Shown piece after piece: positions 7,970-15,559 of a stretch of DNA of 64,000 nucleotides (position 1 is the first letter of the stretch; the number at the start of each line of letters is the position of its first letter). This stretch comes from Candidatus Faecicola pullistercoris. Lineage in GTDB: Bacteria > Bacillota > Clostridia > Christensenellales > CAG-917. The translations under genes and the position numbers were made by a program. The notes beneath the pieces were generated by a model, which was not told where the DNA came from, made no database searches, and saw nothing but the letters and a program-made list of their open reading frames with translations. The stretch is from positions 1 to 64,000 of the forward strand of contig DVNW01000024.1 of the NCBI GenBank assembly GCA_018714105.1, given 5' to 3'.

Positions 7970-8998
7970 ATGAAAAAGTCCGAGCGCTTTTATATAGGTC
8001 TTATTTATTTTACTTCCATGGTATCCGTGCTTGCAGTAAGGATACTTTTCGCCTACGACGCTCTGGCTCCTTTGGAAGCGCTTATCGGAAGCGACAATCT
8101 GTTTACGCTGCTTACCCAGGTGATCTGTATGGGCGCGATACCCGGGCTGATGTATCTGTGTCTCAAACGCAGGCAGGGTATAGGGGTAGGGCGCGCGCTC
8201 AGACAGATAGGCTTTTACAAGCCGCGCAGGGAAGTATGGAAATACGTAGTTGTCATATCGCTGTTTTCTACTTTCATAACCACTTTCGTTTCGCTGATGT
8301 GGTCGGGAGTGCTCAGTCTGTGCGGATACAAATACCTGTCTTCGTCGGGCGACGACGAGGTTTACAATCTGTTTACCGTAATAGGCATGACAGTAATGAC
8401 GGCAGGGCTTCCCGCGGTATTCGAGGAGTTTTCTCACCGAGGTCTGTTACGCAGGGCTTATCCCTTAAAGAAGGACGCCTATACCTATATACTGGTATCC
8501 GCTTTGCTGTTCGGGTTGATGCACCAGAACATAACTCAGACGGTATACACCTTCTGCGGAGGGCTGGTAATGGCCGGGCTGGTATACGTAACGGGCAGCA
8601 TATATCCGTCGGTGTTATATCATTTCCTCAACAATTTCATAGCCGTTCTGTTGCAGGCGGGGGCTCGCGGAAACGTGCTGGGCATACTGCCGGCCGCGCT
8701 TTACGGGCTGTTGCTGGGGACTACCGCAGGGCAGACGGTCTCGCTGATAATAGTAATAATAATGATACCCCTGATATACAGGCTGTTCGTGAAGCTCAGG
8801 GCGGCGGCCAATCCGCCCCGCCCGGTAAAGATATACGATACTTATATATACGCCACGCGTCTTGACGATTTAAGCGTTTACGGCAAGCCCGAGCAGAGCA
8901 AGAAGCCGTCGCGGGGAGAAAAGGCCTTCTTCGCAGGGGTAATAGTAATGAATACGCTTGCCACCGCAATGAGTTTCGTGTGGGGGGTATTAAGATGA
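7970..8998 (+). CDS. CPBP-family intramembrane metalloprotease (2)
   Basis: 342-residue membrane protein with the same three CPBP motifs: EEFSHRGLLRR, FGLMHQNITQTVYTF and YHFLNNF. It starts one base after the stop of the previous CPBP gene and has no clear SD, so it is probably translated by coupling. The two proteins share the motif spacing and similar length, consistent with tandem duplication. The C-terminus ends with a further membrane segment. It overlaps the rlmH start by 4 bp. Confidence 0.88.
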   Translation: MKKSERFYIGLIYFTSMVSVLAVRILFAYDALAPLEALIGSDNLFTLLTQVICMGAIPGLMYLCLKRRQGIGVGRALRQIGFYKPRREVWKYVVVISLFSTFITTFVSLMWSGVLSLCGYKYLSSSGDDEVYNLFTVIGMTVMTAGLPAVFEEFSHRGLLRRAYPLKKDAYTYILVSALLFGLMHQNITQTVYTFCGGLVMAGLVYVTGSIYPSVLYHFLNNFIAVLLQAGARGNVLGILPAALYGLLLGTTAGQTVSLIIVIIMIPLIYRLFVKLRAAANPPRPVKIYDTYIYATRLDDLSVYGKPEQSKKPSRGEKAFFAGVIVMNTLATAMSFVWGVLR

Positions 8999-9459
8999 AG
9001 GTAAAAATCGTGGCGGTAGGCAAAATAAAGGAAAGCTATTACCGCGAAGCTCTTGCCGAATACGTCAAAAGGACGGGCAGGTTTTCGCGCACGGAGGTAG
9101 TGGAAACGGCCGAATATCCGCCGTCGGACGCGGGCGAAATTCCCAGGAGCGTGAAAAAGGAAGGGGAAGAGTTGCTTAAACAGGCAAGCGGCTACGTGAT
9201 TGCTCTGGATAAAGGCGGCGTGCAGCTCGACAGCCGCGGGTTTTCCGCACTGCTGGGAAACCTGATGGTGGAAGGCAGGTCCGAAGTAAGTTTTCTGATA
9301 GGCGGTTCGGACGGGCTTGACGAAGACGTTCTAAGACGCGCCGACAAGGTACTTTCGTTCGGAAAAGTAACCTATCCGCACCAGCTGATGCGCGTGATAC
9401 TTGCCGAACAGATATACCGTGCGTTTACCATACTGAACAAAATGCCCTATCACAAGTAA
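8995..9459 (+). CDS. rlmH: 23S rRNA (pseudouridine-1915-N3)-methyltransferase RlmH
   Basis: SPOUT-class methyltransferase that methylates pseudouridine 1915 in helix 69 of 23S rRNA using S-adenosylmethionine. The 154-residue length and hallmarks fit: N-terminal MKVKIVAVGKIKE, ALDKGGVQLDSRGFS, FLIGGSDGLDEDV and C-terminal SFGKVTYPHQLMRVILAEQ...PYHK. The ATG at 8995 overlaps the CPBP stop (ATGA); an in-frame upstream start at 8980 would only add residues absent from the family. Confidence 0.96.
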   Translation: MKVKIVAVGKIKESYYREALAEYVKRTGRFSRTEVVETAEYPPSDAGEIPRSVKKEGEELLKQASGYVIALDKGGVQLDSRGFSALLGNLMVEGRSEVSFLIGGSDGLDEDVLRRADKVLSFGKVTYPHQLMRVILAEQIYRAFTILNKMPYHK

Positions 9460-9473
9460 AACTTTTCCGCGCA

Positions 9474-9485
9474 TATAATGCAGTA
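9474..9485 (+). promoter_or_regulatory. -10 element directly before a start codon (possible leaderless promoter)
   Basis: TATAAT at 9474-9479 lies 5 bp before the ATG at 9485, and no SD precedes that ATG. The -35 region is weak. The surrounding GCATATAATG decamer is repeated exactly before the 10807 gene. Confidence 0.4.
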
Positions 9486-10282
9486 TGTACGGATACGGAG
9501 ACCTCATTAAAACAACGGAATACGCCCTCAGGCTCGGACAGCGCGTAATAACGGCGGGGCACAGCGTATGCGGCAGGCGAATACCCGCGATTATCGCGGG
9601 CGAGGGCAGGCCGCAGGGCATTATATTCGGCGGCATACACGCCAGAGAGCACGTAACTTGCCGTCTTGTGGCGCGACTCGCGCTCGAACACAGGGGCAAG
9701 GCGTTGATATTCGTGCCCATGGTAAACGCGGACGGCGTGGAGCTTTGCCGGATCGGAGCGGAAAGTCTGCCGCCCGAGTACCGCGAAAACGCGCTGAGGA
9801 TAAACGGCGGCAAGGATTTTTCGATGTGGAAAGCCAACGCGCGTGGCGTGGACATCAACGTCAATTTCGACGCCGACTGGGGCAAGGGCAAAACCAACAA
9901 GAGGTATCCGTCTCCGTCGGATTATATCGGCGCCTATCCCGAAAGCGAGCCCGAAACCAGAGTGCTTACCGACCTTGTCAGGCGTTACGGGATAACAAAA
10001 GGTCTGGCATATCACGCCAAGGGCGAGGTAATATTTTACGGCTACGGCAACGGAGAAGAGCATTTTGCGGCCGCGCGGCGGTTCTCTGCGCTTACGGGCT
10101 ATCCCTGCATGCACAGCGAGGGCAGCTGCGGAGGATTCAAGGACTGGATGGTAGGAAAGGGGCTGTTCGCGCTCACCGTCGAAGTGGGCAGCGAAAATCT
10201 CTCTTACGACGAGCTCTACGGCGAATTCGAAAAAATATACCTTGAAAACAAAGGAGCGGCCGAGCTGCTCACGGAGATATAA
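9485..10282 (+). CDS. M14-family zinc carboxypeptidase
   Basis: 265-residue cytoplasmic metallopeptidase of the M14 family, closest in style to gamma-D-glutamyl-diamino-acid peptidases that act on peptidoglycan peptides. Zinc ligands and catalytic residues are recognisable: GIHAREH (His and Glu), the third His in AYHAKGE, RGVDINVNFDADW, and the catalytic Glu in LTVEVGSE. There is no signal peptide, which suggests recycling of muropeptides inside the cell rather than wall cleavage. No SD is visible before the ATG. The next gene, tadA, starts directly after its stop. Confidence 0.88.
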   Translation: MYGYGDLIKTTEYALRLGQRVITAGHSVCGRRIPAIIAGEGRPQGIIFGGIHAREHVTCRLVARLALEHRGKALIFVPMVNADGVELCRIGAESLPPEYRENALRINGGKDFSMWKANARGVDINVNFDADWGKGKTNKRYPSPSDYIGAYPESEPETRVLTDLVRRYGITKGLAYHAKGEVIFYGYGNGEEHFAAARRFSALTGYPCMHSEGSCGGFKDWMVGKGLFALTVEVGSENLSYDELYGEFEKIYLENKGAAELLTEI

Positions 10283-10741
10283 ATGGAAACAAAGTTTATG
10301 AAAACGGCGCTGCGTTTGGCAAAAAAAGCGGCGGCGGCGGACGAGGTACCCGTAGGCGCGGTTATAGTGCGCGACGGCAGGATAATAGCGACGGGATACA
10401 ACAGAAAGGAAAAGACGGGCAACGCCCTGAAACACGCCGAGATGATAGCTATAGAAAGAGCGATAAAAAAAATCGGGGACTGGCGGCTTAACGACTGCGA
10501 GATGTACGTGACTCTGGAGCCGTGCGCCATGTGCGCGGGGGCCATGGTCAACAGCAGGATAGGCAGGCTGTACTTCGGCGCGTACGATCCCAAAGGCGGG
10601 TGTTGCGGCAGCCTGTACGATATTCCGTCGGACGCGCGCCTCAATCACCGTTTCGAGGCAACGGGCGGCATCATGGAAGAAGAGTGCGGCAGAGTGCTCA
10701 GCGAGTTTTTCAGAAAAAAGCGCAGGGAAAAGGCGGAGTAA
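10283..10741 (+). CDS. tadA: tRNA-specific adenosine deaminase TadA
   Basis: Converts adenosine-34 to inosine in the anticodon of tRNA-Arg(ACG). 152 residues, with the zinc deaminase signature HAEMIAIERA and PCAMCAGAM plus the TadA-type end RLNHRFEATGGIMEEEC. An SD-like GGAGAT within the end of the previous gene precedes the ATG, which directly follows the M14 peptidase stop. Related cytidine deaminases differ in the HAE context, so the assignment is secure. Confidence 0.94.
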   Translation: METKFMKTALRLAKKAAAADEVPVGAVIVRDGRIIATGYNRKEKTGNALKHAEMIAIERAIKKIGDWRLNDCEMYVTLEPCAMCAGAMVNSRIGRLYFGAYDPKGGCCGSLYDIPSDARLNHRFEATGGIMEEECGRVLSEFFRKKRREKAE

Positions 10742-10793
10742 TCTCCGTCTTTAATAATAATTAAATCCCGTTCAGTAAACGGCGTCTGCCGCA

Positions 10794-10807
10794 TATAATG
10801 GTAAATA
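10794..10807 (+). promoter_or_regulatory. -10 element directly before a start codon (possible leaderless promoter)
   Basis: TATAAT at 10794-10799 lies 7 bp before the ATG at 10807, in the decamer GCATATAATG also seen at 9471-9480. The only -35 candidate (TTCAGT, 10771-10776, 17-bp spacer) is weak. No SD is visible. Confidence 0.4.
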
Positions 10808-11469
10808 TGGAAAACGGGATAAAGATTTATGTTATAGACAGGCCTTTTTATATGGCCGAAGAAAGAGTTCTGGGGCTTGCCCTCAGACGTCACGTGTTGC
10901 GCAATCTAGAAGGAACGGATTACGTTCTGGCAGACTGCGAGGAACAGGCGGAGGGCGACGACGTATGCGTTATTTACACGGATATGCCGCTGGTAACGGC
11001 CGAAAGCATACAAAAAGCAGTAAAAACGGTAACGGCGCAAAGACTCGGGCGCATCGGCCTGGGCAGAGGTTACGTGAAAATGGGCGGATATACGGAAAAA
11101 CAGAAATATTGCGTCAAAGAACGTGAATTTTTGTCGGTAAGTAATGCAAACCTTTTAAAAATAGTGTATAATGAAGCGGTAAGGCGCCGTAACGAGGAAC
11201 TGCGTCTTAACGGAGTAATAATAACGGGCCGCGCCGAAATCGATTTTGCGGCGGCAGCGGAGCGCGGCGCGCGTATCGAAGGTTGCAGCAGAATACGCGG
11301 AGCAAGCACGGTAAAAAGCGGCGCGCTTATCGACAATTCGGACTTGACCGACAGCCTTATAGAAAGCGGGGCCGGAATAGTCCGCAGCGTGGTGGAAAAC
11401 AGCACGGTGGGCGCAGGCGTACGAATAGGCCCGTACATACATTTGAAAAACAACGTAAGGATAAATTAA
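10807..11469 (+). CDS. degenerate GlmU-like protein (no catalytic motifs)
   Basis: 220-residue protein resembling a shortened GlmU. It lacks the N-terminal GxGxGTRM nucleotide loop of the uridylyltransferase but keeps a VIYTDMPLVTAESIQ segment like the metal-site strand. It also keeps the linker-like NANLLKIVYNEAVRRRNEELRLNG and the first turns of a left-handed beta-helix (GARIEGCSRIRGAST to RIGPYIHLKNN). It stops before the acetyltransferase active site. The role is therefore probably regulatory or structural, or it is a decaying paralogue. In-frame ATGs exist at 10798 and 10807; the second fits the -10 element at 10794. It is followed after 1 bp by pth. Confidence 0.7.
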   Translation: MENGIKIYVIDRPFYMAEERVLGLALRRHVLRNLEGTDYVLADCEEQAEGDDVCVIYTDMPLVTAESIQKAVKTVTAQRLGRIGLGRGYVKMGGYTEKQKYCVKEREFLSVSNANLLKIVYNEAVRRRNEELRLNGVIITGRAEIDFAAAAERGARIEGCSRIRGASTVKSGALIDNSDLTDSLIESGAGIVRSVVENSTVGAGVRIGPYIHLKNNVRIN

Positions 11470-11470
11470 A

Positions 11471-12052
11471 ATGAAACTTGTAATAGGGCTGGGCAACCCC
11501 GGCCTCAAATACGAAAACACCTATCACAATATGGGGTTTAAAGCGGTAAAGAAAGCCGCAGAGTTGCTTAACACGAGGTTTAACTGTACGGAATGTAAGG
11601 CTAAAACCGCGACTTTGTATATAAACGGCGAAAAAATCGTATTAGCTCTTCCGCAGACTTATATGAATTTGTCGGGCGACAGCGTCAAGGAGCTTATGGG
11701 AAAATACAAGGTCGCCGCCGAGGATACCGTAATAGTTTACGACGACGTCGACTTGCCCACGGGCACGCTCAGGCTAAGAGAGGGCGGCAGCGGCGGCACT
11801 CACAACGGCATGAAAAACATAATCGAGCGCGCGGGGACAAACGCTTTCAAACGCATACGGCTGGGTATCGGCGGCGATCGCGGCGAACTCGCGCTTGCCG
11901 ATTTCGTGCTCATGAAGGTAAAAAAGGAAAGCAGACAGGCCGCAGAGGATATGCAAAAGAGGGCGGCCGAGGCTTTAACAGAGTATATACGCACGGCCGA
12001 TTTCCAAAAAATCATGCGCGTTTACAATGCAAAAGCGGAATGTACGGATTAG
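11471..12052 (+). CDS. pth: peptidyl-tRNA hydrolase
   Basis: Releases tRNA from peptidyl-tRNA dropped off ribosomes. 193 residues, with the family start KLVIGLGNPGLKYENTYHNMGF cut here into recognisable parts (GNPGLKYENTYHN with catalytic His), LPQTYMNLSGDSV, VIVYDDVDLPTGTLRLREGG and GTHNGMKNI. A weak SD (AAGGAT) precedes the ATG one base after the GlmU-like gene. The 3' end overlaps mfd by 13 bp; a pth-mfd order is common in Bacillota. Confidence 0.97.
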   Translation: MKLVIGLGNPGLKYENTYHNMGFKAVKKAAELLNTRFNCTECKAKTATLYINGEKIVLALPQTYMNLSGDSVKELMGKYKVAAEDTVIVYDDVDLPTGTLRLREGGSGGTHNGMKNIIERAGTNAFKRIRLGIGGDRGELALADFVLMKVKKESRQAAEDMQKRAAEALTEYIRTADFQKIMRVYNAKAECTD

Positions 12053-15000
12053 AACTTGAAAAACTGGGCGGCGATTTCAAATCGCTGTATTACACTGTCA
12101 AAAGCGGTCGTTCGGCGGCTGTTTTTTCATTGAACACCGGCGCCAAGGCGCACGTGATATCCGAGCTGGACGGAAAAGTTTTGCTTATTGCGCCGGACAG
12201 GCTGTCGGCGGAGGAGCATACAAGGCATATCAACGCATATCTGGGCGAGGGGCAGGCGGTGTATCTGCCGCCCAAGGACGACGTGCTTCTGAACCGCAAG
12301 GCAAGTTCGTCCGAACAGCTCTCGCTCAGGACGAAGGCCCTTCTCAGCATAGCCGAAGGCCGGAACAAGGTAACGGTAATACCCGCGGAGGGGCTTTTGC
12401 AGTACTATCCCGACGCAAAAGCGTTCAGGGAAAGCGTGATACGGGTAAAAGAGGGTGAAATACTGTCGCCGTCCGAGGCCGTGCATAAGCTGATATCGGG
12501 CGGATACGTCCGCGTAGAGGATATAGGCGAACGGGGCGAATTCACTCAGAAGGGAGACGTTATCGAGGTATGGCCGCTCAGCGGCAATGCCGTCAGGATA
12601 TCCTTTTTCGACGAACTTGTCGAGGAGATACGCGAGCGCGACGTAGAACAGGGCGAATCCGGAAACAGGCTGACCGAGGCGGTGCTTGCCCCCGTGAGCG
12701 ATTTTCTGATAAGGGACAAAGCGGCCGTTTTGAAAAAGCTGGGCACGGCCGCCCTGCAGGGGCGCGCTGACGAGATCCGCAAGGAAGTGGCGTTCAGATT
12801 AGAGCTTAATCCCTGCGATCCGTCGCTGATATGGGCTTTGCCTTTCGCAACCGGGCAGATGTCCTCGATACTCGAATACTTCGGCGACGTAACCGTGGTG
12901 TTCGACGAGGTAAAAATACTTTACGACAAACTGTGTCTTACCGAAACCGAGCACAAAAGCAGGGTAAAAAGCCTTACCGAGGCGGGCGAGAGCACGTCCG
13001 CGCATCTGCAATCCCTGCGCGGCGCGGAGCGGGCGCTGTCCGAATGCCGAACCAAAAAAATGCTTGCCTTCATGCAGCTTTCCTCCGTCAATCCGATATT
13101 CGCTCCGCAGGCGCTGTTTAACATCAGATGCAATCCCGTAACAAGATATTATCTCGATTACAACGGGCTTTTTTCCGACGTGCGCAATTATTTTCTGAAC
13201 GGGTATAAAGTTATCGTATGCTGCAAGGACAAGGAGCACCTGGTAAACATTCGCCACAATTTCAAGGATAACGAAGTTCCCTTGTCGGACGGGTACGATT
13301 TAACCAAACCGGGGGTATTTCTGACACAGGCGCAGATGCTTACAGGCTTTAATTATTACGCGCCCAAGATAGTGGTGATAGGGGCGGAAGACCTTTTCGG
13401 AAAAAGCAAAAAACGGGTTTTATATAAGCAAAAACGCAACTTTATTATGCCGAAAGAGGGCGATTACGTCGTTCACGAGGTACACGGCATAGGCATATAT
13501 CAGGGTGTGGAAAAGCTGCGGGTGCAGGATGCGGACAAGGATTATTTGAAAATACTGTACCGCGACGGCGACGTCCTGTATATCCCCGTGGATCAGATGG
13601 AACTTCTGTCCGTTTATTCGGGCGGAAACGCGCCTAAGCTCAATAAACTCGGGGGCAAGGACTTTTCCAAAACCAAGGAAAAGGTAAAAAAGTCGGTTAA
13701 AAAGATAGCCATAGACCTTTTGAGACTGTACAACGAGCGCGAAAACCGCAAGGGATACGTCTACTCCGAGGATACGCCGTTTCAGAAAGAATTCGAGGAT
13801 TCGTTCGAGTTCGACGAGACCGAAGACCAGCTTTCGGCCGTGCGCGACATCAAGGAAGACATGGAAAAAGGCCGTCTGATGGACAGGCTCATATGCGGCG
13901 ACGTGGGTTTCGGCAAGACGGAGGTGGCCTTCCGCGCCATATTCAAAACGGTTATGGACGACAAGCAGGCCGCAATACTCGCGCCTACCACGATTCTGGC
14001 CAAACAGCACTACAATACGTTTATGGCCAGGGTAAAGGACTGGGGTATACCGTGCGCGTTGCTTACAAGGTTGCAGACGGGCGAGCAGACCAAAAAAATT
14101 CTGTCGGGGCTTGAAAGCGGGCAGATAAGCGTGGTAATAGGTACTCACAGGCTGCTCAGTTCGGACGTAAGGTTCAGAGACCTCGGGCTTTTGGTGCTCG
14201 ACGAGGAACAGCGTTTCGGAGTGGAGCACAAGGAAAAGCTCAAACTCATAAAAAAGGACGTAAACATACTTACGCTTTCTGCAACGCCCATACCGCGCAC
14301 TCTAAGCATGGCGCTTAACGGGATAAGGGACATAAGCCTTCTCGAAACGCCGCCCGTAAACAGGCTTCCCGTTCAGACCTACGTAACCGAATACAGCGAA
14401 GGGCTTATAAAGGACGCCGTAACGCGCGAACTCGAAAGGGGCGGGCAGGTGCTGCTGCTTTACAACAAGGTAGAAAGCATCGATTCTTTCGCGGCGTCCG
14501 TGCAACGGCTTATAGGCGACGCTGGCAGAGTAACCGTGGCTCACGGACAGATGAGCGGAAATCTTCTCGACGAACGGATAACGGGCTTTTATCAGAAGGA
14601 AGCGGACGTGCTTGTGGCAAGCACGATAATAGAAAACGGCATCGATCTGCCCGACGCCAACACGCTGATAGTCATCGAGGCGGACAAGTTCGGTCTGGCC
14701 CAGCTTTATCAGCTGAGGGGGCGCGTAGGGCGGAGCGGCATGCTGGCGCACGCGTACTTTACGGTAAGCGCGGGTAAGGTGATAAGCGACGAAGGCATGA
14801 AAAGGCTTACCGCGCTTATGAATTATACCGAGCTGGGCAGCGGATTCAAAATCGCCATGCGCGATCTCGAGATACGCGGCGCGGGCAATCTGCTGGGTGC
14901 CGAGCAGCACGGGCACATAGCCAGCGTGGGATACGAAATGTATATGAAACTGCTCAGGGAAGCGGTGGACGAAATCAAAAACGTCAGGACTCCGTCGGGC

Positions 15001-15462
15001 AGGGAGATAGAGATGAAGATAGCGTGCGACGCCTGCGTGGACAATTCGTACGTAAGCGGCACGGACAAGTACAGGATATACCGCAAGATATCCGAAGTAA
15101 AAAGCAAGGCGGACCGCGACGAGCTGATTGCCGAGCTTACCGATACTTACGGCGCGCCGGCGCGCGGGCTGAAAAACCTTATAAACGTATCGTTGCTCAA
15201 AAATCTGGTAGCGGGCTTCGAGGCGGTATCGGTAATAATAAACGCGAGAGGGGCGGCCGTGCGTTTTGCCGACGCCGACGCGTTCAGAGACGAGGCTCTC
15301 ATCACCGAAGTCAACCGGAACCGCAAGAGCGTCGTGCTTACCGTAAGTCCCGTACAGCTGCTGTTCGATAGTAAAAATTTGAACGCAGAAGGAGCAATGG
15401 AGTTAATAATAGACTTTTTCTCCTCGGCGGCGGGCATAAAAGAGGGAAAAATGGGCAAATAA
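12040..15462 (+). CDS. mfd: transcription-repair coupling factor Mfd
   Basis: 1140-residue ATP-dependent translocase that removes stalled RNA polymerase and recruits UvrA. Domains in order: UvrB-like N-terminal region (about 1-480), the RNA-polymerase interaction domain with YVVHEVHGIGIYQGVEKL, the RecG-like translocase with Walker A GDVGFGKT (about 619-626), the DEEQ box (DEEQRFG), ATPIPRTLSMAL, and QLRGRVGRS, then the C-terminal TRCF domain. The start overlaps pth by 13 bp, suggesting coupled translation. All main motifs are intact. Confidence 0.97.
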   Translation: MYGLELEKLGGDFKSLYYTVKSGRSAAVFSLNTGAKAHVISELDGKVLLIAPDRLSAEEHTRHINAYLGEGQAVYLPPKDDVLLNRKASSSEQLSLRTKALLSIAEGRNKVTVIPAEGLLQYYPDAKAFRESVIRVKEGEILSPSEAVHKLISGGYVRVEDIGERGEFTQKGDVIEVWPLSGNAVRISFFDELVEEIRERDVEQGESGNRLTEAVLAPVSDFLIRDKAAVLKKLGTAALQGRADEIRKEVAFRLELNPCDPSLIWALPFATGQMSSILEYFGDVTVVFDEVKILYDKLCLTETEHKSRVKSLTEAGESTSAHLQSLRGAERALSECRTKKMLAFMQLSSVNPIFAPQALFNIRCNPVTRYYLDYNGLFSDVRNYFLNGYKVIVCCKDKEHLVNIRHNFKDNEVPLSDGYDLTKPGVFLTQAQMLTGFNYYAPKIVVIGAEDLFGKSKKRVLYKQKRNFIMPKEGDYVVHEVHGIGIYQGVEKLRVQDADKDYLKILYRDGDVLYIPVDQMELLSVYSGGNAPKLNKLGGKDFSKTKEKVKKSVKKIAIDLLRLYNERENRKGYVYSEDTPFQKEFEDSFEFDETEDQLSAVRDIKEDMEKGRLMDRLICGDVGFGKTEVAFRAIFKTVMDDKQAAILAPTTILAKQHYNTFMARVKDWGIPCALLTRLQTGEQTKKILSGLESGQISVVIGTHRLLSSDVRFRDLGLLVLDEEQRFGVEHKEKLKLIKKDVNILTLSATPIPRTLSMALNGIRDISLLETPPVNRLPVQTYVTEYSEGLIKDAVTRELERGGQVLLLYNKVESIDSFAASVQRLIGDAGRVTVAHGQMSGNLLDERITGFYQKEADVLVASTIIENGIDLPDANTLIVIEADKFGLAQLYQLRGRVGRSGMLAHAYFTVSAGKVISDEGMKRLTALMNYTELGSGFKIAMRDLEIRGAGNLLGAEQHGHIASVGYEMYMKLLREAVDEIKNVRTPSGREIEMKIACDACVDNSYVSGTDKYRIYRKISEVKSKADRDELIAELTDTYGAPARGLKNLINVSLLKNLVAGFEAVSVIINARGAAVRFADADAFRDEALITEVNRNRKSVVLTVSPVQLLFDSKNLNAEGAMELIIDFFSSAAGIKEGKMGK

Positions 15463-15486
15463 AGTAGTATAAGTGCGAAAAAAGAT

Positions 15487-15515
15487 TTGCCTATATTGCT
15501 TTATTTATGTATAAT
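15487..15515 (+). promoter_or_regulatory. sigma-A promoter for the PrsA-like lipoprotein
   Basis: TTGCCT (15487-15492), 17 bp, TATAAT (15510-15515), in the 97-bp gap after mfd and about 45 bp upstream of the ATG at 15560, which has the SD CAGGAG. Confidence 0.75.
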
Positions 15516-15559
15516 AATTAAGTACAATTTCTAAATATCTGAAATCAGGAGTAGAAAGT

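Noticed and set aside
9425-10648. 407-codon minus-strand frame opposite the M14 peptidase and tadA
   Set aside because: Shadow of two well-recognised plus-strand genes; Arg/Tyr/Val-rich composition typical of antisense frames.
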